DNA of 64,000 nt from Candidatus Woesearchaeota archaeon (GCA_016185705.1 JACPMZ010000003.1:1-64000); one strand, 5' to 3'; numbered from the stretch's first letter, positions 40,701 to 49,160 are shown. A program made the numbers and translations. The notes: generated by a model not told the origin, from the letters alone.

Positions 40701-41075
40701 CTATTGCTTTTCCTCCCCAATATTCACCTTATTCACCAGCCCCTTAAACGCCTCCCACTTTTCAGCAGGTATTCTCGTGCCCTGCTTCGTAAAGCCCGTG
40801 TATTTTTCGCTCGTGAGAAATTCTCTGATGGTTACGCCTTTCTGCCCGCCGTAATCATCAACTTTTACGACTATTTCTGTTGTGTCATTCTTTTTAACCC
40901 TTCCAACTTCCTCTTCCATCGCAAACACCTTTTCCAAGTTTTTCTTCCTGTCCCATCCAGAATAGTATTGAAGACGCTTCTCCTGCGGAACGTGAAACGC
41001 AGGATTTTTCTTCTTCTGCGCTTCTTCCTGCCGCATGCTCTCCAGCGCGTCCTGCAACTTGTTTTGTACAGCCAT
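40701..41075 (-). CDS. PC4/p15-like ssDNA-binding protein
   Basis: The N-terminal 45 residues are a charged helical tail. The C-terminal part EIVVKVDDYGGQKGVTIREF, then KQGTRIPAEKWEAFKGLV, matches the PC4 (Sub1) pattern VDIREYY...GKKGISL--EQWE-LK. PC4 proteins bind single-stranded DNA and can act in transcription or repair. It is separate from rfcL and the nitroreductase. The assignment is by pattern only. Confidence 0.65.
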   Translation of the reverse strand: MAVQNKLQDALESMRQEEAQKKKNPAFHVPQEKRLQYYSGWDRKKNLEKVFAMEEEVGRVKKNDTTEIVVKVDDYGGQKGVTIREFLTSEKYTGFTKQGTRIPAEKWEAFKGLVNKVNIGEEKQ

Positions 41076-41159
41076 TCAAAATATCACGGTTAAGAATAGC
41101 TATGCCTTCTGCCCATAAATATGTTGGCAATTCTTAGTCTGCATTGCCTGCAGCCGCCT

Positions 41160-41951
41160 TTAAGATGGATTGAAGTTTTTCTTCTCCTCGTCCTTCTTCT
41201 TAACCCTGTCCTTCAGCTTCCCAAACAGCTTTTTCTGCCTGTGCTTCAGAACCTTGCCGAAGTCCTGCGCTCCTGCCTGCACGTACTTTGGAAAGCCCTC
41301 ACCCCAGCGATAAGTGCCTATGGCAGTTGCAGTAGCAATACGGCCTCCTCCCTTGACGCCTTCAGGATTCATGGCAGTGCCGTAGCTTTCAACTCCTATA
41401 AGACTTTCAACCCTGTACCTTAAAGGAACTGCCGGCTTTTCATCAGAATAGCCAATCGTTATAACGCCCTGAGGCCTGATGTCCTCCTGCTGGCCGAAAA
41501 TCCTTGAAACGGCTTCCTCGTCAAACGCGCTGACAAAGCACGTTGCCAGCCCAAGGTCATGCGCTGCAAGCATAATGTTCATGGCAGCCATGGCGCAGTC
41601 CTGAATGGAATAAAGGCGGGTTCCGCGAATGCCGTAATACTGCTCTTCCTTCTGAAGCTTTGCAAAAATGACGATATGCACCGGAGCCTGCTCCATCCAG
41701 TACTGCTGTAAGCAAGCTTCTGCAATGTCCTTGCGCCTGCCGCCGCGGACAACAACAAAGCGCCAAATCTGGAGATTGCCTGCATTGGGAGCCATCATGC
41801 CTGCCTCAACGCAGGCAATAATCTTGTCCCACTCAACAGGAACATCCAGATAGGAGCGGACACTCCTGCGCTCCTTGATAGCACGTATAACAGGCGTATC
41901 ATCATCAGCATGGCGCGCAACGCCGCCCCTGACCAAGTGCTCGGGCATGGG
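41160..41951 (-). CDS. Nitroreductase-family protein with basic C-terminal tail
   Basis: The FMN-binding nitroreductase fold: IKERRSVRSYLDVPV (phosphate loop), MAPNAGNLQIWRFVVVRG, and TCFVSAFDEEAVSRIFG plus VITIGYSDEKP. The last 75 residues are an unusual Lys-rich extension. The track start is TTG 42005; ATG 41951 (MPEHLVRGG) fits better, with the divergent promoter TTTAAATAG near 42009-42018. Divergent from an MNT gene. The substrate is unknown. Confidence 0.82.
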   Translation of the reverse strand, partial: PMPEHLVRGGVARHADDDTPVIRAIKERRSVRSYLDVPVEWDKIIACVEAGMMAPNAGNLQIWRFVVVRGGRRKDIAEACLQQYWMEQAPVHIVIFAKLQKEEQYYGIRGTRLYSIQDCAMAAMNIMLAAHDLGLATCFVSAFDEEAVSRIFGQQEDIRPQGVITIGYSDEKPAVPLRYRVESLIGVESYGTAMNPEGVKGGGRIATATAIGTYRWGEGFPKYVQAGAQDFGKVLKHRQKKLFGKLKDRVKKKDEEKKNFNPS

Positions 41952-42023
41952 CTGAATTAAGGCGTGGGGGTTAATAAAGTTAACTGTCAACCAAGAATAA
42001 ACCAAAAACTATTTAAACAAATG

Positions 42024-42033
42024 GACATATGTC
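42024..42033. promoter_or_regulatory. Palindromic operator candidate before the second MNT gene
   Basis: GACATATGTC is a perfect 10-bp palindrome inside ATGGACATATGTCTATT; ATGGACA or TGGACA recurs at 42040-42046 and at the gene start. The winged-helix MNT protein encoded next is a likely binder. Confidence 0.4.
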
Positions 42034-42060
42034 TATTATTCTGGACAATTGTTGATTAAA

Positions 42061-42591
42061 ATGGACAAACTGCTGGAGTATTTTATTGAAGAGCCCGAAA
42101 AGGAGTTTCATGTAAGGCAGCTTGCCAAACTGACACGAAAATCACCGACTACAATATCCAAATACCTGGCAAAATTCAAAAAGGACGAGTTGCTCAATTC
42201 CAGAAGGAAGCTTAACCATCTGCTGTACAGAGCACATACTGAAAGCATTGCATTCAGGGACTTAAAGCTGTCGCATAACATCAAACAACTTCGGCAAAGC
42301 GGTTTGCTATTGTACTTAATAGAAGAATTCAACAGTCCTGAAGCCATTATATTATTCGGCTCCTACCGCAAAGCCGAAGACACAGCCCAAAGCGACATTG
42401 ACATAATGATTGTAAGTCCTTCTCAGAAACAGCTTCAGCTGTTAAAATATGAAAAATTACTTAATCGCAAAATCCAGTTGTTTGTATATGCAAAAGCTGA
42501 GATAGAGCGAATGAAAATTAAAAACAAGGAGCTACTCAACAACTTGGTAAACGGAATTGTACTGCGGGGCTTTTGGGAGCTATTCAAATGA
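42061..42591 (+). CDS. Winged-helix plus minimal nucleotidyltransferase (MNT antitoxin), second pair
   Basis: An N-terminal winged helix (KEFHVRQLAKLTRKSPTTISKYLAKFKKDELL) and a C-terminal MNT domain with ILFGSYRKAEDTAQSDIDIMIV. Start ATG 42061 is preferred to the track TTG 42049. The stop overlaps the HEPN start as ATGA. The likely role is to AMPylate and restrain the HEPN partner and to repress the operon through the palindrome upstream. Confidence 0.85.
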   Translation: MDKLLEYFIEEPEKEFHVRQLAKLTRKSPTTISKYLAKFKKDELLNSRRKLNHLLYRAHTESIAFRDLKLSHNIKQLRQSGLLLYLIEEFNSPEAIILFGSYRKAEDTAQSDIDIMIVSPSQKQLQLLKYEKLLNRKIQLFVYAKAEIERMKIKNKELLNNLVNGIVLRGFWELFK

Positions 42592-43007
42592 AATTTGAGG
42601 ACTTTATTCAGCATGGAAAGGTAAGGAAAGCATCTCCAGATGTGGCTTTGGCCAAATCCCTTGTTTCAACTGCCGCAGTTGATTTAAAGTTTCTAAGCGC
42701 GTTGCAGGTTAACAGCACCTCAGCCAGAAAGGTAATGACAAACTATTATGATGTATTGAGAAGCATTTTAGAGGCCATTTTGGCAGTGGAGGGCTACAAG
42801 GTTTACTCCCATGAAGCTTTTACATATTTCCTAAAGGACAAAGGAGAAAGCTTTATCGCAGAAAAGTTTGACAGATTCAGAAGGATAAGAAACAGCATAA
42901 ATTATTATGGCAAGGACATATCTGCAATTGAAGTCAAGGAAAATGCAGGAGAGATTGTTGAAATGATACAAATACTCAAGGAAAAGCATCTGAGTGGTGT
43001 GAAATGA
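42588..43007 (+). CDS. HEPN-domain protein, second pair
   Basis: A helical HEPN protein: KVMTNYYDVLRSILEAILAVEGYKVYSHEAFTYF and the C-terminal FDRFRRIRNSINYYG, where the catalytic R-x4-6-H motif is represented by RNSINYY with Tyr in place of His. The start is ATG 42588 (ATGA overlap); the track start 42573 is an upstream TTG. Its own stop overlaps the DNA ligase start by four bases, so a toxin pair and the replicative ligase share one transcript. Confidence 0.78.
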   Translation: MKFEDFIQHGKVRKASPDVALAKSLVSTAAVDLKFLSALQVNSTSARKVMTNYYDVLRSILEAILAVEGYKVYSHEAFTYFLKDKGESFIAEKFDRFRRIRNSINYYGKDISAIEVKENAGEIVEMIQILKEKHLSGVK

Positions 43008-44659
43008 AGTATTCTGAGTTAACAGAAATCTACGAAAAGCTTGGCAAAACGAGCAAGCGCCTGGCAAAAACAGAGCTGCTGTCAGAGTTCCTCAAAAAAG
43101 TGCATGGCGATGAAACAGAAGAAGTGGTTTTGCTGCTGCAGGGCAGGGTGTTCCCTGCGTGGGATGAGCGGGAAATAGGAGTTGCTTCGCAATTAATGGC
43201 AAAGGCGATTGCAATAGCTTCCGGAATTGAATTAGCCGCTGTTCAAAAGGAATGGAAAAAAACAGGAGACTTGGGGGATGCTTCTGAAAACCTGCTGAAG
43301 CACAAAAGGCAGCACACGCTTGCACACAGCGATTTGACGGTTAAGAAAGTGTTTGACAACCTCAGAAAGCTTGCCGCGGAAAGCGGCAGCGGCAGCGTTG
43401 ACAGGAAGCTTCAATTAATTGCAGAGCTGTTGACATCAGCAGGAGGCAGCGAAGCAAAATACATAACAAGAACCATTCTGGGAGAGCTGAGAGTCGGAAT
43501 AGGAGAGGGGGCGCTGCGCGATGCCATAGTGTGGGCAAATTTCATGAAAGTAAAAGATGCAACTGTTGCGAAGGCAGCAAAGCGCGGGCTTAGCGGATTA
43601 AGCTCTGTGAGAATGGTGCCGGGCAAGCCAGTCAAGGTAATGCTTGCGCTTAAAGCAGAAACAGCGGCTGAAGCTTTGGAAACCTGCGGGAGGCCGGCTG
43701 CGGCAGAGTTCAAGTACGACGGGTTCCGGCTTGAGATAACAAAAGATGAAAACGGAAACATTGGCCTGTACACCAGACGGCTTGAGAATGTTCTTGAGCA
43801 GTTTCCTGATGTGGCTGAATATGTGAGGAAGCATGTGAAAGGCAAATCCTTCATTCTGGACGCTGAAGCAGTCGGCTACGACAGAAAAACCGGGAAATAC
43901 CTGCCGTTCCAGAAAATCTCCCAGCGCATAAAAAGAAAGTATGACATCCAAAAAACAGCAGAGGAGCTGCCTGTGGAAGTTAATGTTTTTGACGTGCTTG
44001 CATACAACGGCAAGAACCTTATCAATGAGCCGTTTAAAAAAAGGCGCGAGCTGCTGCACAAAATAATTCAAAGCGCAAAGAGGAAGATAAGGCCGGCTGA
44101 ATCAATTGTAACTGACAAGGAAGAGGAGATTGAAAAATTCTTTGAAGAGGCAAGGGCAGCAGGAAACGAAGGACTGATGGTTAAGAACCTTGATGCCCCG
44201 TACAAGCCGGGAGCAAGAGTAGGGCATATGCTGAAGTTCAAGAAAACAGCGGAAAACCTCGACCTTGCCATAATCGGGGCAGAGTGGGGGGAGGGAAAGC
44301 GGAGCAGCTGGCTGAGCAGCTACGACCTGGCGTGCAGGAAAGGCAGCGAACTGCTGGAGATTGGAAAAGCAAGCACAGGGCTTAAAGAGAAGAAAGAGGA
44401 AGGACTAAGCTTTGAAGAAATGACCAAGCTGCTCAAGCCGCTGATAACAGAAGAGCATGGGCGGCATGTCAAAGTGAAACCAAAGGTAGTGATAGAAGTC
44501 GGCTACGAAGAAATCCAGAAAAGCCCAAGCTACAGCAGCGGATATGCATTAAGGTTTCCGAGGGTTGTCCGCAACCGGACTGATGAAAAGGGGGTACATG
44601 ACATAAACACGCTCCAGGAAGTTGAAAGGCTCTACAGGCAGCAGAAAAAAAGCAGCTGA
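43004..44659 (+). CDS. lig: ATP-dependent DNA ligase
   Basis: It seals nicks during replication and repair. The N-terminal DNA-binding domain (about 1-205) is followed by the adenylation domain with nucleophile motif AEFKYDGFRLEI, then RRLENVLEQFPDV, FILDAEAVGYD, EGLMVKNLDAPYKPG and MLKFKK, and the OB domain to the C-terminus. The length of 551 is normal for archaeal Lig. It starts inside the HEPN stop (ATGA). The 3' end runs into a degenerate antitoxin frame. Confidence 0.96.
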   Translation: MKYSELTEIYEKLGKTSKRLAKTELLSEFLKKVHGDETEEVVLLLQGRVFPAWDEREIGVASQLMAKAIAIASGIELAAVQKEWKKTGDLGDASENLLKHKRQHTLAHSDLTVKKVFDNLRKLAAESGSGSVDRKLQLIAELLTSAGGSEAKYITRTILGELRVGIGEGALRDAIVWANFMKVKDATVAKAAKRGLSGLSSVRMVPGKPVKVMLALKAETAAEALETCGRPAAAEFKYDGFRLEITKDENGNIGLYTRRLENVLEQFPDVAEYVRKHVKGKSFILDAEAVGYDRKTGKYLPFQKISQRIKRKYDIQKTAEELPVEVNVFDVLAYNGKNLINEPFKKRRELLHKIIQSAKRKIRPAESIVTDKEEEIEKFFEEARAAGNEGLMVKNLDAPYKPGARVGHMLKFKKTAENLDLAIIGAEWGEGKRSSWLSSYDLACRKGSELLEIGKASTGLKEKKEEGLSFEEMTKLLKPLITEEHGRHVKVKPKVVIEVGYEEIQKSPSYSSGYALRFPRVVRNRTDEKGVHDINTLQEVERLYRQQKKSS

Positions 44660-44802
44660 AAAAGGAGCTAAGCGCTGCAACATTTGACGAAACCATCAAC
44701 AAGCTGGCTCTCAACCTTAAAAGGCCGAAAAAAACCATGTTTGGAGCTGTCAAAGGAGTAAAAGCCAGGTTTGTGAGGGAAGAAATTGACCGTTTTAGTT
44801 GA
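44656..44802 (+). pseudogene. Antitoxin C-terminal part without a normal start
   Basis: The frame reads LKKELSAATFDETINKLALN, then MFGAVKGVK-RFVREEIDRFS, the body of a VapB-type antitoxin, and overlaps the PIN start by 17 bases as expected for a TA pair. No ATG, GTG or TTG precedes ATG 44737, because the usual N-terminal strand would lie within the ligase 3' end. CTG 44656 is the only start-like codon. Either the antitoxin is truncated or it uses a rare start or frameshift from the ligase. Confidence 0.45.
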
Positions 44803-45160
44803 CAGCTGGGCGTGGATAGAATATTTCAGGGGAACCCGCTTCGGCGAGAAGGCAAGGGGCTACATTGAAGGAGAGGAAAAAGTCATTGTAAGCGCCATCA
44901 ATGTTGCCGAGGTTCGCCTTTTTTTGCTAAGGCATAAGCGGGCTGAAGAAGCCAGGTTGATCAGATTCCTCCTTAATACATCTTTTCCTGTCCCGGTAAG
45001 TACTGAGATTGCCGTGCAGGCAGCAGGAGCGAAGCATGAGAAAAAATTCGGAATGGCAGACGCCATTATTCTGGCAACTGCAAAGATGCACGATGCAAAG
45101 ATAGTTACAGGCGACGATGATTTTAAGGGGCAAGAAGCGGCGGTTTACATTGGCGAATGA
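44786..45160 (+). CDS. PIN-domain toxin (VapC-like)
   Basis: A PIN RNase: VLVDSWAWIEYFRGT, NVAEVRLFLL, GMADAIILATAKMHDAKIVTGDDDF, supplying the four acidic residues. The TTG start at 44786 lies within the antitoxin-like frame. The gene closes the ligase-linked operon of HEPN/MNT, ligase and PIN. It probably cleaves an RNA target; which one is unknown. Confidence 0.82.
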   Translation: MTVLVDSWAWIEYFRGTRFGEKARGYIEGEEKVIVSAINVAEVRLFLLRHKRAEEARLIRFLLNTSFPVPVSTEIAVQAAGAKHEKKFGMADAIILATAKMHDAKIVTGDDDFKGQEAAVYIGE

Positions 45161-45205
45161 TTCCCAGCCAGAATAAGCAAAGCTTTTATTTGATGCAGCA
45201 TTCTG

Positions 45206-45673
45206 ATGAGGCGTATGGTAAAAGATTTCCATCATTTCAAGGGCGGTGGGCTTTCGGGGTTGAAGAAGCTGAAGCGCAAAGCCGCTGAGGAAAATAAAAA
45301 AATTACTGCAGACTGGAAGAAAAAGCTGACTCCTGAGCAGTACCGCGTGCTTCGCGAAAAAGGAACTGAGGATGCTTTCAGCGGAAAATATGATGATTTT
45401 TTTGAAAGCGGGCAATACAAATGCGCTGCATGCGGAGAAATTCTGTTTGATTCCAAGACAAAGTATGATTCAGGATGCGGCTGGCCGGCATTCTTTGAGG
45501 CAAACAAGGACAGCATTGTCACAAAAGAGGACAATAGCTGTGGAATGAAGCGGATAGAAGTCATGTGCAGGAAATGCGGCGGGCATCTTGGGCATGTGTT
45601 TGACGACGGGCCAAAGCCGACTGGGAAGAGGTATTGCATCAATTCTGCTGCGCTGGAGTTTTGGAAAGGGTAG
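45206..45673 (+). CDS. msrB: Methionine-(R)-sulfoxide reductase B
   Basis: It repairs oxidised Met (R epimer). The domain begins near residue 37 ([22 protein letters not shown]), with zinc cysteines CAACGEILF and [21 protein letters not shown], and the catalytic [12 protein letters not shown] 35-residue basic N-terminal tail precedes it. The last 19 bases of the coding sequence recur at 46525-46543, beyond the TA module that follows. Confidence 0.93.
   Translation: MRRMVKDFHHFKGGGLSGLKKLKRKAAEENKKITADWKKKLTPEQYRVLREKGTEDAFSGKYDDFFESGQYKCAACGEILFDSKTKYDSGCGWPAFFEANKDSIVTKEDNSCGMKRIEVMCRKCGGHLGHVFDDGPKPTGKRYCINSAALEFWKG
45644..45662. repeat. msrB 3'-end direct repeat, gene copy
   Basis: TCTGCTGCGCTGGAGTTTT within msrB, identical to 46525-46543. 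The two copies enclose the antitoxin/PIN pair. Confidence 0.7.
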
Positions 45674-45674
45674 C

Positions 45675-45980
45675 CTACCAGTGCTTCCTTAAGTTATTCA
45701 GGCCTTCCAGATAGTCCTCGTAGCTTATCTTGCTCCTCACTCCGAATTCTGTCAGCACATCCATCATCTCACTTATAGACAAGCCCGCAAGCGCTGACGC
45801 CTTGCCAAGAGACGCATGCCCTTTCTTATAACTATCAATGGCATACATTACTCTGCCCTTGTCAACCAAGTGCCTTATGGCTTTTGACACTTCTTCCTTG
45901 TTGTCTTTTGCCAGCTTTTTTACAAACTCGTAATCTCGCTTATCAATTCTTACGCTTAAAGTCTTTTGCATTTTCATCAC
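45675..45980 (-). CDS. Ribbon-helix-helix/UPF0175-like antitoxin
   Basis: MQKTLSVRIDKRDYEFVKKLAKDNKEEVSKAIRHLVDKGR is a ribbon-helix-helix head. The C-terminal half (SYKKGHASLGKASALAGLSISEMMDVLTEFGV) is the UPF0175 helix-turn-helix. It lies downstream of and overlaps the toxin gene by 38 bases, a toxin-first order. ATG at residue 4 (MQKTL) is an alternative start. Confidence 0.8.
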   Translation of the reverse strand: MMKMQKTLSVRIDKRDYEFVKKLAKDNKEEVSKAIRHLVDKGRVMYAIDSYKKGHASLGKASALAGLSISEMMDVLTEFGVRSKISYEDYLEGLNNLRKHW

Positions 45981-46467
45981 TCCTTACCCTGTTTTTCGCA
46001 TTTTCCATTATATCCTGTTTGTATCTTCCATACCTTGCCAGTTCGCTTAGCTTTGATAATGCCTCTTTTTTTGTCAAGAGATTTTTTTCATTTGCCCTCA
46101 CTATAAAATCAACTGCTGTCGTAAACTGGATATTTAACACCTTACACGCATTAATGGCATTTTTGTCGTCAGTTGCTAAGAGACTGTTCTTCTCATAATT
46201 AGCCACTGCAACAGACTCAGCCTCTCCTCGGTCTAATTTGAAGTCTTCCATCAGCTTTGCTGCCAGTTCTTCAGGCGCCGCCACTGCCTCAATTTTACCC
46301 TCCATTATGCGTTTCTGTATTAACAACCCGTCAAATGTTTTCTTAGCAGCAGTTTCCCTTTCAGCTTCTTTCGGAAGAACTGCTTTGCCTTTATAGTCGC
46401 CCAAAAACAGGTCTAACGCTTCCACCTTAGCTAGCAATATTAATGTGGACGAATCGAATACAATCAT
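45943..46467 (-). CDS. PIN-domain protein, DUF3368 type (toxin)
   Basis: Asp-rich PIN fold: IVFDSSTLILLAKV, DRGEAESVAVANYEKNSLLATDDKNA, and LTTKKEALSKLSELARYG-like tail. DUF3368 proteins are VapC relatives paired with UPF0175 antitoxins, as here. The long C-terminal helix probably binds the antitoxin. A TATA-like ATATATTACGTATG lies upstream. Confidence 0.82.
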   Translation of the reverse strand: MIVFDSSTLILLAKVEALDLFLGDYKGKAVLPKEAERETAAKKTFDGLLIQKRIMEGKIEAVAAPEELAAKLMEDFKLDRGEAESVAVANYEKNSLLATDDKNAINACKVLNIQFTTAVDFIVRANEKNLLTKKEALSKLSELARYGRYKQDIMENAKNRVRSDENAKDFKRKN

Positions 46468-46519
46468 GATTGCAATTTATTACATACGTAATATATAAAT
46501 TCTTTGGTTTTCTAACTCA

Positions 46520-46553
46520 TAATCTCTGCTGCGCTGGAGTTTTTTAAGAAATA
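46520..46553 (+). pseudogene. Duplicated msrB 3' end
   Basis: The plus strand reads SAALEFFKK then TAG, the tail of MsrB (SAALEFWKG then TAG), with 19 identical bases (46525-46543) and weaker matches on both sides. It looks like the original msrB end displaced when the antitoxin/PIN unit inserted and supplied a new end. Confidence 0.65.
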
Positions 46554-46554
46554 G

Positions 46555-47583
46555 CTAAAATTGGGCCTTGAAAGCCTCAACAAACCTGTCAAAATCCTCC
46601 GCTTTCACCGCAGCGCCGCATGCATACTCGTGGCCGCCGCCGTAGCCGCTTATATTCTTTAAAGCCGACTGAAGCTTTGGCAGGATTATGTTTTTTCCGC
46701 TGCCGCGGAGACTCATTCTGACCTCGCCTTCCCTGATTCTGCCTACAATAATGATTTTGTCAGGATACAAATGCAACAGCTCGTTGGAAACCTCGCTTGA
46801 AAAGCTTTGAGTTCCTTTGTATGTGTGTATAAGAAATCTGTCTTCGGCAACAGCAGCTTTTGCCTTGTCATAGACTTCCTTGTATTCCTTGTTTATTTTT
46901 TCATATTTGCTGTAAAGGTATTTTCCTGCAGGAGTCTTCTGCTCAAGGATTTCGTAAGGGTCGTTTATTCTGGTCAGGATTTTTATGCACTTCACGGCAT
47001 CAGGGGTTGGACCTTTCTGAACGAAGGAAAAAATCTTCACCAAAATTCCCAGCCTGGTGTCGTAGAGCGCATCATCGGGCTTTTTTACATTCCCCCACAA
47101 GTCAGGATACGCTTTCGCAAATTCGTCTGCAAACTCAGGAACCATCCAGTCGCCAACAATGCCTGTCATTGCTATCCACAAATTTGCTTTGTCTCCGTTC
47201 ACTTTGTAGCAGAGGTATGAGGCAGGGTAGTTGTCATCAATTTTGCTGCTTCTTGGATTGAAATATTTCACGTTTTTCAATTTTATCGGCTGGTGGTGGT
47301 CAATCCAGATAACCGGCTTTTTGACCGCATCCACAAATGACTGCTCGACCATGGCTATGTCAGCAATGAAAACCTTGTCAAACCTCGGCTGAGAAGCTGT
47401 CTGAGTAAAGCGCTCATCAACCTTTGGAACTGCCTTGACCATCATCCCGCTGCCGCGCTGCACGAGTTTGTAAAGAAGCAGGAATGAAGTGAGCCCGTCA
47501 GGGTCGTCATGAAACAAAAACAAAGGGTTTTCGCTTTCCTGCAGTTCCTTCCGGATTTCTCCGTATTGTTCTTGCGTGAGCAT
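46555..47583 (-). CDS. DHH-family phosphoesterase
   Basis: FHDDPDGLTSFLLLYKL (DHD-like motif I) near the N-terminus, VFIADIAMV, VIWIDHHQP (DHH motif) and a C-terminal DHHA1 region GRIREGEVRMSLRGSGKNI with SGYGGGHEYACGAAV. The family includes RecJ-like nucleases and nanoRNases/c-di-AMP phosphodiesterases; archaeal single-domain forms act on short nucleic acids. The track start 47628 is replaced by ATG 47583 (MLTQEQYG), because TTTTTAAAC is 27 nt upstream. Confidence 0.85.
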   Translation of the reverse strand: MLTQEQYGEIRKELQESENPLFLFHDDPDGLTSFLLLYKLVQRGSGMMVKAVPKVDERFTQTASQPRFDKVFIADIAMVEQSFVDAVKKPVIWIDHHQPIKLKNVKYFNPRSSKIDDNYPASYLCYKVNGDKANLWIAMTGIVGDWMVPEFADEFAKAYPDLWGNVKKPDDALYDTRLGILVKIFSFVQKGPTPDAVKCIKILTRINDPYEILEQKTPAGKYLYSKYEKINKEYKEVYDKAKAAVAEDRFLIHTYKGTQSFSSEVSNELLHLYPDKIIIVGRIREGEVRMSLRGSGKNIILPKLQSALKNISGYGGGHEYACGAAVKAEDFDRFVEAFKAQF

Positions 47584-47697
47584 CTTAAACTGCAGCTTGC
47601 CCGAGTTTAAAAACTTGTTGCTAAACATATTTTAGTATAGCTATTGGTAACATTTATATAGTGGTAATTCATACAGTATACCAGTGGGGTGGGATAG

Positions 47698-48114
47698 TTG
47701 GTAATATTATTTGACCAGTATCACTTGCCAGAGGACGTGTACGAAACCATATTTGCGACAAACCAGCAGCGGATAGTTGCAAAAGTCCTGATAAATTCCA
47801 TGAAGCAGAAAGGCGGCGAGATGAACAAGACAGAGATGAGCTTCTTCGCAACCAAGCTGCATGACGGCGAGCTCGTTACTGAGATTGACACGCCGGAATA
47901 CAAGGGCAAGAAAGTAAAGCTTTCATACAACAAGCGCCAGTTCTACGACCGCATCCTGACGCCGATGAAAACAATGGGAATGATAGACTACGACATGTAC
48001 AAGAAAACGTATAAGGTGAGTGACGCTTTCTACAGAGAAATCCTCAAAATCGGGCTGATGTGGCAGCAGGAAGTAAGGAGTCCTGTGAGCGAGTATAAGG
48101 TGAAGAAGAATTAG
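47698..48114 (+). CDS. Hypothetical soluble protein, possible winged helix
   Basis: 138 residues starting at TTG (GGGGTGGG upstream; TATA ATTTATATAG at 47652-47661). Helix-rich, with a C-terminal region LSYNKRQFYDRILTPMKTMGMIDYDMYKKTYKVSDAFYREI that reads like a winged helix with a beta-wing. There is no signal or membrane segment. It ends convergent with the ThiF-like gene, overlapping by four bases. The function is unknown. Confidence 0.5.
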   Translation: MVILFDQYHLPEDVYETIFATNQQRIVAKVLINSMKQKGGEMNKTEMSFFATKLHDGELVTEIDTPEYKGKKVKLSYNKRQFYDRILTPMKTMGMIDYDMYKKTYKVSDAFYREILKIGLMWQQEVRSPVSEYKVKKN

Positions 48115-48980
48115 CCAACATTTCCCGCATAGACCGATTTTGCCTGCGCTGCAGAATTTGCCTTTATTATTGCCCGGCCATCGCTGAACAATGTCATGCC
48201 ATTGAAATGGATGCAGCTTCCAAAATTCCTGACGCTAACCCTGCTTTTTTCCAAATTTTTCAGCAGCAACTGCAAATCAATTTTTTTGCCTTTTACCTGA
48301 TAAGTGCCTGTGCCGCAAAGCCTGACAACCCCTGCTCCTTTTTTACCTGCCAGATACTCGTAGCTGCCGCTGCATGCAGGGCAGTTTTTGTTCTTTCTGA
48401 CTTTCAGCTTCAGCAATTTGGAAGAAATGCGAACCATATCTGTTTCATGCGGCTGGCTGCTGAGGATTTTCAGCGCTCCATCAGCCTGCAGCCCGGCAGT
48501 GGCAGCAACTGCGCTGTAAGCAACACCTGCTGTATCACAAGTTTCCAAGCCTGAGTGATTGCTGAAAATGCAGCGGAAGCACGCTTTGCCCGGCAAAACA
48601 CTGTAAACTGTTCCAGTATTTCTTACAACAGCAGCATAAATCCACGGAATATTGTTCTTTCTGCAGTAATCGTTTATCAGAAATCGTGCGTCAAAGTTGT
48701 CAGTGCAGTCAAGAACAAGGTCTGCATTCAGCAAATCGGCATTGTTACGGTCAAGGTCCGCAACCACTGCTTTTTTGATGGACTGCAGATGCTTTTTGGC
48801 AGCTGCAGCTTTCGGCATTCCAACATCCTCCCTGGTGTATAAGCGCTGGCGGCTGAGATTGCCCTCCTCCACAAAATCCCGGTCTATGACTGTTATTTCC
48901 CTTATGCTGCCTGACAAATGCTGCAAAACGGCTGTTCCGATTGCTCCGGCGCCAACCACCACTACACTTTTATCAATCAT
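48111..48980 (-). CDS. ThiF/MoeB/E1-like adenylyltransferase
   Basis: A Rossmann ATP site VVVVGAGAIGTAVLQHL, the Arg/Asp helix NLSRQRLYTREDVG, LVLDCTDNFDARFLINDYC, and zinc cysteines CFRCIF...CPACSG. It activates the C-terminal Gly of a small ubiquitin-like sulfur carrier by adenylation for thiamine, molybdopterin or tRNA thiolation. The last 75 residues are an extra alpha/beta tail (VVRLCGTGTYQVKGKKIDL) seen in some archaeal forms. No carrier gene is adjacent. Confidence 0.88.
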   Translation of the reverse strand: MIDKSVVVVGAGAIGTAVLQHLSGSIREITVIDRDFVEEGNLSRQRLYTREDVGMPKAAAAKKHLQSIKKAVVADLDRNNADLLNADLVLDCTDNFDARFLINDYCRKNNIPWIYAAVVRNTGTVYSVLPGKACFRCIFSNHSGLETCDTAGVAYSAVAATAGLQADGALKILSSQPHETDMVRISSKLLKLKVRKNKNCPACSGSYEYLAGKKGAGVVRLCGTGTYQVKGKKIDLQLLLKNLEKSRVSVRNFGSCIHFNGMTLFSDGRAIIKANSAAQAKSVYAGNVG

Positions 48981-49059
48981 GCAGAAAAGGCAATTCAGGA
49001 AGCTTTATTAATTGTTTGGTGTCTCCTTATGGCGGTGCAAAGTTAAAAATCCTTAGTTC

Positions 49060-49140
49060 AGGCCATGACTTTGCTGCTGCTTTTTTCCATCCCTTAAAAT
49101 TTAAAGGGATGGAAAAAAGCAGCGGTGAAAATGGCATGAG
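49060..49140. repeat. Hairpin element upstream of nop5
   Basis: The stem GCTGCTTTTTTCCATCCCTT with its complement (49076-49123) surrounds AAAATTT; short outer arms TTCAGGCCAT and ATGGCATGAG pair imperfectly. It resembles the inner part of the MITE-like elements. It ends about 20-40 bases before the nop5 start, so it may lie in the transcript leader. Confidence 0.5.
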
Positions 49141-49160
49141 CAAGAAGAAAGCACTACAGA

